The notes under the pieces are model-generated. The model was not told the origin of the DNA, did not search any database, and worked only from the letters and a program-made list of their open reading frames with translations. The translations under genes were made by a program, and so were the position numbers. Shown here piece by piece: positions 9,924 to 17,911 of a DNA stretch of 40,688 bases (its first letter is position 1; the number at the start of each line of letters is the position of its first letter). This DNA comes from an uncultured Bacteroidia bacterium (GTDB lineage: Bacteria > Bacteroidota > Bacteroidia > Bacteroidales > UBA932), in contig CADCHE010000018.1 in NCBI GenBank assembly GCA_902801205.1, positions 1-40,688 of the forward strand, read 5' to 3'.

Positions 9924-9981
9924 GCCGGTCCGCCCCGTATGCAGGACGACCGGCCTGTCCTTTGGGAACAAACCGGTCGTC
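9924..9981 (-). promoter_or_regulatory. Mutually exclusive hairpins between 6S RNA and rny
   Basis: On the minus strand, segment A GACGACCGG (9981-9973) pairs perfectly over 9 bases with segment B CCGGTCGTC (9953-9945). Segment B can instead pair through GCCGGTC (9954-9948) with segment C GACCGGC (9930-9924). A-B and B-C cannot form together. The arrangement lies right after the T tract of the 6S RNA and before rny, so it could be an attenuator, an mRNA leader switch or an RNase processing site. The pairings are read directly from sequence; a regulatory role is inference. Confidence 0.45.
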
Positions 9982-9995
9982 GGAGTGTAAAAAAA

Positions 9996-10169
9996 GCCGT
10001 TAGCCATCAGTCAGAAACCTGGCCTGACAAGATTTGAGTTCCGGAACGGTTCAGAAATCCAACGTCGCGCGGAGCGCAATCCCCGAAGGTTATCCTGGCC
10101 TGTCATCACCGCCCCGAGAAAGCTCGGTTCCGTGGAACTTTGTTGATCCCTGCACGTGGGACTAACGGC
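9996..10169 (-). ncRNA. ssrS: 6S RNA
   Basis: A rod-like RNA of about 174 nt. The ends form a perfect closing stem, GCCGTTAG (10169-10162) with CTAACGGC (10003-9996), followed by seven T residues (9995-9989) as a terminator tail. Inside, AGTTCC-AC-GGAAC near the 5' side pairs with GTTCCGGAACT on the 3' side, and a small CCGAG-CTTT-CTCGG hairpin lies further in. This long imperfect duplex with an open centre is the shape of 6S RNA, which binds housekeeping RNA polymerase and mimics an open promoter. The position directly after zapA also fits. The 5' end overlaps the last codons of zapA, so it is either processed from that mRNA or started inside zapA. The exact ends are inferred from the closing stem. 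Confidence 0.85.
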
Positions 10170-10458
10170 CGTTTTTTTCAATAGTGTTCAAGTAAGCTTC
10201 CATCTGTTCCTGGAGCTTCCTGGCTTCTTCCTCAGCATGCTCCAGCTTCTTCTGCAGCGAGAGCCTGCCAACCGTTTCATTGAGCGCAACGAAAGAAAGT
10301 TTGTCTGCAAGCGATTTGTTGGGATATTTGGCGTCATAGGCGCTCAGCTTCTTGCCTATGGTCTCCGCCGCAATCCGCATCATCTGCTCGATCTGGGGCG
10401 TGGCAGCCTTGAGGGGGTATTCATTCCCCGCAATCTTTATGGTAATGCTCTGGTCCAT
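10162..10458 (-). CDS. zapA: Cell division protein ZapA
   Basis: 98 residues. The N-terminal part (ITIKIAGNEYPLKA) is the small alpha/beta head of ZapA. Residues from about 40 on are helical and rich in Lys/Glu/Leu (RLSLQKKLEHAEEEARKLQE), forming the dimerising coiled coil. Family knowledge: ZapA binds FtsZ and bundles its filaments at the division ring. It begins 2 bases after the stop of the upstream coiled-coil gene, so the two are translated together. Its stop codon lies inside the closing stem of the 6S RNA, an overlap of 8 bases. Confidence 0.9.
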   Translation of the reverse strand: MDQSITIKIAGNEYPLKAATPQIEQMMRIAAETIGKKLSAYDAKYPNKSLADKLSFVALNETVGRLSLQKKLEHAEEEARKLQEQMEAYLNTIEKNGR

Positions 10459-10460
10459 CG

Positions 10461-10733
10461 TCAGTTCTCAAGCAGGGAGATGCACTTGTCTATCTCTTTT
10501 ATCAGTCTGTCTATCTTTTCCTTGGCCCCGGAGTTGCTACCGGCGGGTGCCATGAAGGCTTCGGTAAGATGGAGGTCGTTTACTTGTCCCTCCAAATCTT
10601 CGATCTGTTTCCTGCAGGATTCGTTTTCGGCCCTGCTCTTCGCGAGCGCTTCCCGGAGGCGTACGTTCTCCTCCTTCTCCGCTTCGTAAAGGGCGATCAA
10701 CTTTTCGATATTCTTTTTGATACCTTCCAGCAT
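10461..10733 (-). CDS. ZapB-like coiled-coil protein upstream of zapA
   Basis: 90 residues, nearly all helical heptads (MLEGIKKNIEKLIALYEAEKE, later QIEDLEGQVNDL), with a short Gly/Ser/Pro break near residue 65 and a final helix. It is similar in size and character to ZapB, the coiled-coil partner of ZapA, but it is low in complexity and the name rests mostly on position. The start at 10733 is chosen over an in-frame TTG at 10766 because the promoter box TACATTTG (10771-10764) covers that TTG, so transcription must start after it. It forms an operon with zapA. Confidence 0.75.
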   Translation of the reverse strand: MLEGIKKNIEKLIALYEAEKEENVRLREALAKSRAENESCRKQIEDLEGQVNDLHLTEAFMAPAGSNSGAKEKIDRLIKEIDKCISLLEN

Positions 10734-10763
10734 TTCTCGTAGACCGGTGAATCCATACGGATA

Positions 10764-10771
10764 CAAATGTA
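10764..10771 (-). promoter_or_regulatory. TAnnTTTG promoter box for zapB-like/zapA
   Basis: TACATTTG on the minus strand, a full match to the Bacteroidota -7 consensus. It ends 30 bases before the start codon at 10733. It faces the divergent box for the CobW-like gene only 12 bases away. Confidence 0.65.
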
Positions 10772-10783
10772 GGGAAAAAATCG

Positions 10784-10791
10784 TAATTTTG
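10784..10791 (+). promoter_or_regulatory. TAnnTTTG promoter box for CobW-like gene
   Basis: TAATTTTG on the plus strand, a full match to the -7 consensus, ending 19 bases before the ATG at 10811. Its -33 region would overlap the opposite promoter, so the two promoters probably compete. Confidence 0.6.
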
Positions 10792-10810
10792 CATAAAATT
10801 CATTCGAATT

Positions 10811-11956
<1,146 letters not shown>

Positions 11957-11962
<6 letters not shown>

Positions 11963-12940
11963 CTTTTCGTGAATCTTATAGAAGGTCTCCCGGATTTCAT
12001 CGAGGCTTCCGATCGTGATATACACGTCGTAGGAGCAGGTGAAGCCCGGGTTGATGACCATGTAGTCGTGCGGGGAGAAGTACGAGCAGGAAGGCCCCGT
12101 GGGACCTGCGCTCTGGACCTGCACCAGATAGGCTGACATGCGGGTCGTCGCCGGCGTATAGACGCCGATGCCCCATTTCCCGCCCTGGTCGGTATAGGCC
12201 GCCCATTCTTCCGTCCGTTCGAAGGAGTCGATTGGAATGGTGTTGCCGTTGCTGTCCTTTTCGTCAAGGTAGTGGGGCATCACGGTCGTCAGCTTGTCGC
12301 CCGTCCAGGGCTTGCTGCCGTTGTAGAACGAGAGGTAGTGGTAGTTGTAGTCGCAGAAGATGGCGGGCAGCTCCTGGTCGCGTTTCTCGTTGTGCCGCTT
12401 TGCGGCAGGGCCGTTGTTGGAGAAGGAGTAGGTGATCTTGGCGTAATTGTCGATCAGCCAGATCTCTTCGGTCATCAGGCACTCGTCCTTGAGTGACTGG
12501 CAGGTAGCCCAGTGGACCGGATAGGAGGAGATTTTCAGGTAGTCTTCCCCGATCGTCTTTTCCTTGACTTCCGCGCCGGGACCTTGCCAGCCACCGCCCT
12601 GGATCGGATTCCAGCGCCAAGTGCGCCCGCTCCAGGTGCTGCCGTCCACCTCACCGTAGTAGGACTGCTGGACCAGCCGTCCGTTGTCGAAGTGGTTCAG
12701 CAGGTTTTTCTTGGTCTTTTTCGTGGAAAAATGGAATACGCCGCCGCCCCGGTCGAGGTCGACGCCGAGCTGCACGGTGCCGTTATTGATATAGGTCTTG
12801 TCCGTCATGCCGGCTTCCGGCCAGCTGGTATCCTTCTGGACGAACGTCTTTCCTTCCGTTTTCTCTTCCTTGCCGGAGCAGGCGGCCAGCACGGCCCCTG
12901 CCAGACAAAGCGCCACAATGGTGAGTCTTTTTTTCAACAT
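11957..12940 (-). CDS. Lipoprotein of unknown function, beta-rich
   Basis: 327 residues. The signal peptide MLKKRLTIVALCLAGAVLAAC ends in a lipobox with Cys21; the following SGKEEK is acidic/charged, as in surface-exposed Bacteroidota lipoproteins. The mature part starts with GTVQLGVDLDRGGGVFHFS and is rich in aromatic residues and Gly (SYYGEVDGSTWSGRTWRWNP). This looks like an extracellular beta-sandwich, perhaps a sugar-binding or mutarotase-like fold, but I do not recognise the family. It is the second gene of an operon, 15 bases after the F5/8-type lipoprotein gene. That context suggests binding or processing of the same ligand. Confidence 0.75.
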
Positions 12941-12955
12941 ATCGTCAAGTCGTTA

Positions 12956-14302
12956 TTAATCCGTTCTTTTTGCATAGGGAGACACGCTCGCCGGATCGGT
13001 TGCATAATAGAGCAGGAATTCAGCCAGATGGCACCACGACCCTTCGGTCGTGAACTCCACCTTGATATAGCGTGCTACTGTTTCATCGAACTTGTACAGG
13101 TGCCCTGCGTAGACCTTGCTGGGGTGGTAGTTGGTTTTCGGGACGACGATCCGGTAGGCGTCGTCCTTGTCTTCGGTCGCGACGGAAACCTGGATGTACC
13201 GGATCGGGGAACCGTAGCCGGCATCGCTCTTGCGCCGGATCGCCTCGATCGCGTTCACTTTGTGCGGCGTCCCCAGGTCGGCGACGAACCACTGTCCGCT
13301 GCCCGTCAGGTCGGAATGCCAGTAGGTGTCCGTGTTGCGGTCGAGCATCTTGTCGAAACCGTTCCAGGAGTTCCAGATGGAGGAATACCGCGGGAAGGTC
13401 ATCCGGTCGACCGGGATCTCGCCGGTCAGGGGCGTGACCTCTTTCCGGACGGGATCCGCCGCCACACCGGTGCGCGTCGAAACGGTTACGCTGACCTGCG
13501 TCGGCTCGGTGAAGGCGCCGAAGGAGATGAAATCATCCGTCTTCGATGTCTTGGAAACCGTCCGGACGGTGCCTGTGACGTCCTTGAACATGGCACTGAA
13601 GGTCAGGGCCGCGCCGTACGGGTTCTCCCAGGAGACCCGGGCGCCCTCGACTTCCGGCGTCCAGGCCAGCGACTTTGCGACGATCGGCAGGACCTCATTG
13701 GCAATCCGGTCGGCTTCTTCCTCCGCGGCCCGTTTCTCCTCTTCCGTGATGGCCCGGATGCGCAGGTTGCGGATGAGGAGGATGCCGGAGCCTTTGGAAC
13801 CGGGGTCGAAACGGAGGCAGTCGCCGATCCTTCCCCAGCCTGCGGTCAGGAAGGGCAGGATGTCGGCCTGGAAATGCTTGTACGTATCGGTGGCGGGCAG
13901 TTTCCCGTATCGCTGCGTGCTTTCCTCGGAGGCACTGCCGCCCAGGGCGTAGTAGATCTGCAGGTTATCGATGTCGTAGGTGCTCTTGTAGTCGAACTCG
14001 AGGAGCACCTGGTCCATGGAGACCGCCGTGAAGAGACGTGCCGAGAAGATGAAAGGATCGTTCCCGTCCACGTCCAGCTGGTACTCGCGGTTGCCCAGAT
14101 ACGACATGGCGATATTGTGGCTGTCCGGGGTTCGGAACAGGATGTCCATCCGTGTGGGATCGTCGGGCTCGGTCTGCGGGTCGGTTTCTTCCTGCGGATC
14201 GTCGGGACCGGGGGCGTCCGGCCCTTCTTTGCCGCACGCGGCCGCAAGGAACAGGATCCCCGCTGCAAAGAGGATGGGAAGGAGTAGTTTCCGGAACTGC
14301 AT
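12956..14302 (-). CDS. Lipoprotein with shared N-terminal domain and C-terminal F5/8 type C-like domain
   Basis: 448 residues from the ATG at 14302 (MQFRKLLLPILFAAG, lipobox Cys23). An earlier in-frame ATG at 14338 overlaps the promoter box and is rejected. An Asp/Pro/Glu-rich linker (about 26-50) leads to a beta domain (about 50-190: FRTPDSHNIAMSYLGNREY, DCLRFDPGSKGSG) clearly homologous to the N-terminal domain of the DUF5722-like lipoprotein at 4091-6265. A fibronectin-like domain (about 205-290) follows, then a discoidin/F5/8 type C-like domain (about 300-440: MLDRNTDTYWHSD, WFVADLGTPHKVNAIE, RYIKVEF). No catalytic domain is visible, so it is probably a surface glycan-binding protein. It leads a two-gene operon. 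Confidence 0.8.
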   Translation of the reverse strand: MQFRKLLLPILFAAGILFLAAACGKEGPDAPGPDDPQEETDPQTEPDDPTRMDILFRTPDSHNIAMSYLGNREYQLDVDGNDPFIFSARLFTAVSMDQVLLEFDYKSTYDIDNLQIYYALGGSASEESTQRYGKLPATDTYKHFQADILPFLTAGWGRIGDCLRFDPGSKGSGILLIRNLRIRAITEEEKRAAEEEADRIANEVLPIVAKSLAWTPEVEGARVSWENPYGAALTFSAMFKDVTGTVRTVSKTSKTDDFISFGAFTEPTQVSVTVSTRTGVAADPVRKEVTPLTGEIPVDRMTFPRYSSIWNSWNGFDKMLDRNTDTYWHSDLTGSGQWFVADLGTPHKVNAIEAIRRKSDAGYGSPIRYIQVSVATEDKDDAYRIVVPKTNYHPSKVYAGHLYKFDETVARYIKVEFTTEGSWCHLAEFLLYYATDPASVSPYAKRTD

Positions 14303-14331
14303 GTTCGATTCTTCTTTTTCGTATTGTTTTA

Positions 14332-14339
14332 CAAACATA
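14332..14339 (-). promoter_or_regulatory. TAnnTTTG promoter box for the two-lipoprotein operon
   Basis: TATGTTTG on the minus strand, a full -7 consensus match ending 29 bases before the ATG at 14302. It is back-to-back with the GH28-like gene's box, 12 bases away, so the two glycan genes share one control region. Confidence 0.6.
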
Positions 14340-14351
14340 GCAAAAAAATCG

Positions 14352-14359
14352 TAAATTTG
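14352..14359 (+). promoter_or_regulatory. TAnnTTTG promoter box for GH28-like gene
   Basis: TAAATTTG on the plus strand, ending 25 bases before the ATG at 14385 and only 7 bases before the alternative ATG at 14367. Confidence 0.6.
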
Positions 14360-14384
14360 AAGACAGATGAAAGGTTTACTCCGT

Positions 14385-17237
14385 ATGAAGAATCGTATCG
14401 TATTGATTGTTTCCCTGGCCTGCCTGTTCGGCTTGGCGGGGCGGTCGAGCGTGCAGGGCGCAGCCGTCCTGCATCCCGCCCATGATTACAGCAACCGCAT
14501 TTCCCTGATGGACAAGCTGCCCGTCGGCAGCTTCGAGGACGAAAGCCTGGATGGATTCGTCCCCGGACCCGGCGTGGAAGCCGTCCTGGACAAGGGACAG
14601 GCGTTCGGCCTTCGGCCCCATGAGGGGAAGGCTTACCTGCTCGTGAAATCCGCCGCGGGCCTTCCGGGGTCCACCTGGCGCACGGTGATGCGCCGCTTCG
14701 ACACCCCGCTGGACCTCTCCAGCCGGCCGGCCGTTGAGTTCGCGGTGTTTTCATGTGAAGGACCTGCCATCGACCAATATGTCCGGCTCCGCCTTTACGC
14801 GGGCGGGCAGATGTTCGAAGCGCGGGCGGCGATCATCCCGACGCTCTGGCGTACGGTGAGTTTCGATCTGTCGGAATGCCCGTTCCTGGCGCATGTGCAG
14901 TCGCTTGAAATCGGCCTGATGTGCGATTCGCAGGAGGCCTGGGAGGAGCCTTTCCTCCTGGACGGGCTCTGCTTCGGCCAGCCGCTCGACCTGGGGTTCA
15001 TGCTGCCGTCTTCCGCTTCCGTTTTCTCGGGCACCGGTGGGAAGGTGACCTGGGCCGACGACGCCCTCCGCTTCAAGTTCAAGGGGGCTGCGGAGCTCGC
15101 TTCCCCCGATCTTTCGGGCAGCCGCAACCGTACATGCAACCCGCCGCTCCAGGACCGGAACACATTCTTCGTGGTGATGGAGAACAAGAGTGACGTGAGC
15201 CGCATCCGCCTTTCCTGGGAGACCCTGGACGGTCATGCGGGCGAGAAGGATTTCGACATCGCGCCGCGCAGCCCCAAGCAGGCATATTTCTTCAATGTGT
15301 CCGACATCCCCGAAGCACGCGGCGCCTTGAAGCAGTTCTCCTTCCGTTCGCTGGACGGGAAGAAGGGCACCTGGATCATCGATGAGATCCGCTTCGAGCG
15401 CGAGGAACCGATCCGGCCTTTCGCCGGCCGGATCTCCTCCTGTACGGCCGACGCGGAGCACCTGACCATCACCGGCGCAGTGAAGGAGGACCTCCTGGAG
15501 ACCTATCCGACCTTCGCGATTTACGAATGTCCCCTGAAACACGATACGGATCCGATTGAGAAGTTGACCCTGCTCTACGAAGGCCCTTCGAAGGCTTCCT
15601 TCCGGATCACGGAAATTCCCAACAGCCGCCTGGACGGGCGGATGACCCACCTGAGCTCTCGCTTCCTGGCCGTCGTGAAGGACGGGGAAGGGAAGTGGAT
15701 GAAAGTCGCGCCGGCCTTCTATGTGGAGAACTGGCGGGACTTCAGCGAGAATCCCTACGCCTTCGAACTGCCGGACGTGGTCTTCAACGTGCTGGACTAT
15801 GGGGCGAAGGGTGATGCGTTCACCGACGATACGCGGGCGATCCAACGGGCGATCGACGCCTGTGCCGCTGCCGGCGGCGGACAGGTCCTGCTGCCCGGCA
15901 GCGACGGCCCGTACGGCCGCCGTTATGTGGCGACGCACCTGGTGCTCCGCAGCCGGGTCGACCTGCACTTCGGTCCCGGTGCGATCCTGTGGCAGTCCTA
16001 CGACCTGCGCCACTACACCTACGTTCCCGCATTCGGCCATGATTTCGACATCCCCGGCTGCCCCTGGACCCACTGCCTCTTCATCAACTATCCGCTGATC
16101 CTGGGCAACGGGCTGGAGCAGGTAAAGATCACCGGCCCGGGTACCATCCGGATGAGCGATCCGTATACCGTCAACCCGGACTGGGACCACTATGCGCGCA
16201 CCTGTACCGACCGCATCCACATCTGTCCGGTCGCCATCTGCGACAGCCGCTTCGTAGAGTTCACCGATATCGATGAAATCCGCTGCAACAACTACCATAC
16301 GAATTTCCCGGGCACGGAGAACATCTTCATCGGCAACGTCAAGCTGTATGACGTCATGTGCGTGAGCGGCGACGGCTTCAGTTTCGGCCAGGGTGCCCGG
16401 CACATCCGGCTCGACCGCGTCTTCTTCGACTCGAACGACGACGGCATCGTCATGAGCAACAGTTACCGCGATCCGCGCGGACGCATCAGCCCCTGGCGGA
16501 AGGACCGCGACGATGCGGACCATTCGATCCGCGACCTGCGGATCCGGCACAGTTACGTCAACTCCTCGACGCGCGGCGCGGGCAAGGCGATCGCCCTGAT
16601 TCCCTGGGGAACGACGAACCCGGACCAGACGAAGCAGGAACTCGACGGTGTGGAGGTGTATGACTGCGTGCTGGAAGGCGGCCATTCCGTGGGCACCTGG
16701 TGCGACAACCCGCACGACGGCAAGCCGTTCACGAACGGGGAGCGCGACGACTATGCGCCCGTGAAGAACTTCCGTATCATCGGCAACGAATACCGGAGCC
16801 TCTGCGACATCCTGTGGGTGAGGCCGACCAACTTCATCACCGATTGCGGGCTGCACAGCGCCGACTCTTTCGTCAATGCGAATTTCGCGCTCGGTCACAG
16901 CTATTGGACGATGGAGGGGAATGCCGACGCTGCAGTCGGTTACGGTTACGCTTCGGACGGCGGTTCGATCTACGAAGGCCTGTACCTGCAGCCCGACGCC
17001 TACGTGTTCACCGCGGAGGTCTGTGGCAGCGGATCGCTTTTCGTCAAGGACCTCCTCTCCGGTGAGATCCTGTATGAGAAATCCTTCGAAGCCGCTCCCG
17101 CCGCCTGGGAGATGGTCACCCTCCGCTTCGAGGTCCCTGCTGCCGCCGACCTCGGTCTTGGCCTGGTTTCCAGCAAGTCCGCCGACGGTGCAGGCAATCC
17201 CGGTGCGCGGTTCCGCCGCTGCCGGCTGACCCGCTGA
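14385..17237 (+). CDS. Large secreted GH28-like (polygalacturonase-type) beta-helix protein
   Basis: 950 residues from the ATG at 14385 (MKNRIVLIVSLACLFGL, a signal peptide). The ATG at 14367 adds six residues and would be almost leaderless. Residues about 30-460 hold two or three beta-sandwich modules that look carbohydrate-binding. From about 466 (FNVLDYGAKGD...DDTRAIQRAIDAC) a right-handed beta-helix of the pectate lyase/GH28 type begins. SNDDGIVM places Asp685-Asp686 like the catalytic Asp pair of GH28, but the canonical GHG motif is not found where expected; THR-GAG-type residues (STRGAGKAIAL) occupy that area. A further beta-sandwich ends the protein (about 830-950). The likely role is hydrolysis of an acidic or pectin-like glycan outside the cell; the exact activity is open. 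Confidence 0.8.
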   Translation: MKNRIVLIVSLACLFGLAGRSSVQGAAVLHPAHDYSNRISLMDKLPVGSFEDESLDGFVPGPGVEAVLDKGQAFGLRPHEGKAYLLVKSAAGLPGSTWRTVMRRFDTPLDLSSRPAVEFAVFSCEGPAIDQYVRLRLYAGGQMFEARAAIIPTLWRTVSFDLSECPFLAHVQSLEIGLMCDSQEAWEEPFLLDGLCFGQPLDLGFMLPSSASVFSGTGGKVTWADDALRFKFKGAAELASPDLSGSRNRTCNPPLQDRNTFFVVMENKSDVSRIRLSWETLDGHAGEKDFDIAPRSPKQAYFFNVSDIPEARGALKQFSFRSLDGKKGTWIIDEIRFEREEPIRPFAGRISSCTADAEHLTITGAVKEDLLETYPTFAIYECPLKHDTDPIEKLTLLYEGPSKASFRITEIPNSRLDGRMTHLSSRFLAVVKDGEGKWMKVAPAFYVENWRDFSENPYAFELPDVVFNVLDYGAKGDAFTDDTRAIQRAIDACAAAGGGQVLLPGSDGPYGRRYVATHLVLRSRVDLHFGPGAILWQSYDLRHYTYVPAFGHDFDIPGCPWTHCLFINYPLILGNGLEQVKITGPGTIRMSDPYTVNPDWDHYARTCTDRIHICPVAICDSRFVEFTDIDEIRCNNYHTNFPGTENIFIGNVKLYDVMCVSGDGFSFGQGARHIRLDRVFFDSNDDGIVMSNSYRDPRGRISPWRKDRDDADHSIRDLRIRHSYVNSSTRGAGKAIALIPWGTTNPDQTKQELDGVEVYDCVLEGGHSVGTWCDNPHDGKPFTNGERDDYAPVKNFRIIGNEYRSLCDILWVRPTNFITDCGLHSADSFVNANFALGHSYWTMEGNADAAVGYGYASDGGSIYEGLYLQPDAYVFTAEVCGSGSLFVKDLLSGEILYEKSFEAAPAAWEMVTLRFEVPAAADLGLGLVSSKSADGAGNPGARFRRCRLTR

Positions 17238-17262
17238 ACGGCCGGATGTAAAATTTTAAAAA

Positions 17263-17310
17263 AAAATTCCTGGAATTTTATGTTTTGGTCCGATATTCGC
17301 AATATGACCA
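17263..17310. other. AT-rich palindrome and hairpin after the GH28-like gene
   Basis: The 162-base gap 17238-17399 holds no gene. A near-perfect palindrome AAAATTCC-T-GGAATTTT (17263-17279) is followed by a stem-loop with stems TGGTC/GACCA and ATATT/AATAT around a CGC loop (17286-17310). The first could end the GH28-like transcript; the second has no T tail. Together with the terminator at 17400-17429 the segment could also encode a small RNA of about 140 nt. Confidence 0.4.
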
Positions 17311-17399
17311 GACAAAGGATACAGGTTATTTAGTAGTTAAAAATAGAGAGCCTGGCTTGAACGAAGGAAAACGGATGTAAGGTTAGTTGAACAAGAGAA

Positions 17400-17429
17400 G
17401 GGGGACCGGCATTGGGCCGGCCCCCTTTT
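17400..17429 (+). terminator. Rho-independent terminator
   Basis: The stem GGGGG-(A)-CCGGC / GCCGG-CCCCC with an ATTGG loop (17400-17425) is followed by TTTTCGTTT. It lies 163 bases after the GH28-like gene and 21 bases before the end of the convergent mgsA gene, so it may serve both directions; the T run is better on the plus strand. Confidence 0.8.
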
Positions 17430-17450
17430 CGTTTCGTAGCGCCTTGTCCC

Positions 17451-17906
17451 TCAGAGCTTTCGGTTCTTGTAGGAATCGATGCAGTTCGGGATGATGCGTT
17501 TGTATTCCGTGTCGGTGTAGAGCGGGGAAGAGATGATGAAGTCGGCGGTGCTCCGGTTCGTGGCGAACGGAATGTTGTACAGGGAGGCCAGCCGGACAAG
17601 TCCCATGACGTCGTTCTGGTGTCCCTGCATGATGAGGTTGTCACAGAAGAAGACGAGCATGTCGATCTTGCCTTCCGCGATCATTCCGCCGATCTCGAAG
17701 TCTCCGCCCAGCGGGCCGCTCAGCAGGCGGACCACCGCCGGCGCTTCGGGACCGAGCAGTTCGGTGAGCGCGGCGTCCACCAGCCGTCCGGTCGTGCCGG
17801 TACAGTACAGGTGACAATGCTTGAGGGATCCGGCATTGAACCGGACCCAGTCCACCAACTCCTGCTTGCGGGAGTCGTGGGCGACGAGTGCGATATTGTT
17901 GATCAT
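17451..17906 (-). CDS. mgsA: Methylglyoxal synthase
   Basis: 151 residues, the usual length. ALVAHDSRKQELVDW opens the phosphate-binding region. TGTTG (about 36-40), SGPLGGD with Asp69 (the counterpart of catalytic Asp71 in E. coli) and GHQNDV with His96 (counterpart of His98) are all present, as is NRSTADF. Family knowledge: the enzyme turns dihydroxyacetone phosphate into methylglyoxal and phosphate, a bypass of lower glycolysis when phosphate is short. It starts 5 bases after ettA on the same strand, as the last gene of a three-gene run. The usual QPHDPD stretch reads QGHQND here, which keeps the His. Confidence 0.93.
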   Translation of the reverse strand: MINNIALVAHDSRKQELVDWVRFNAGSLKHCHLYCTGTTGRLVDAALTELLGPEAPAVVRLLSGPLGGDFEIGGMIAEGKIDMLVFFCDNLIMQGHQNDVMGLVRLASLYNIPFATNRSTADFIISSPLYTDTEYKRIIPNCIDSYKNRKL

Positions 17907-17911
17907 GTCGT

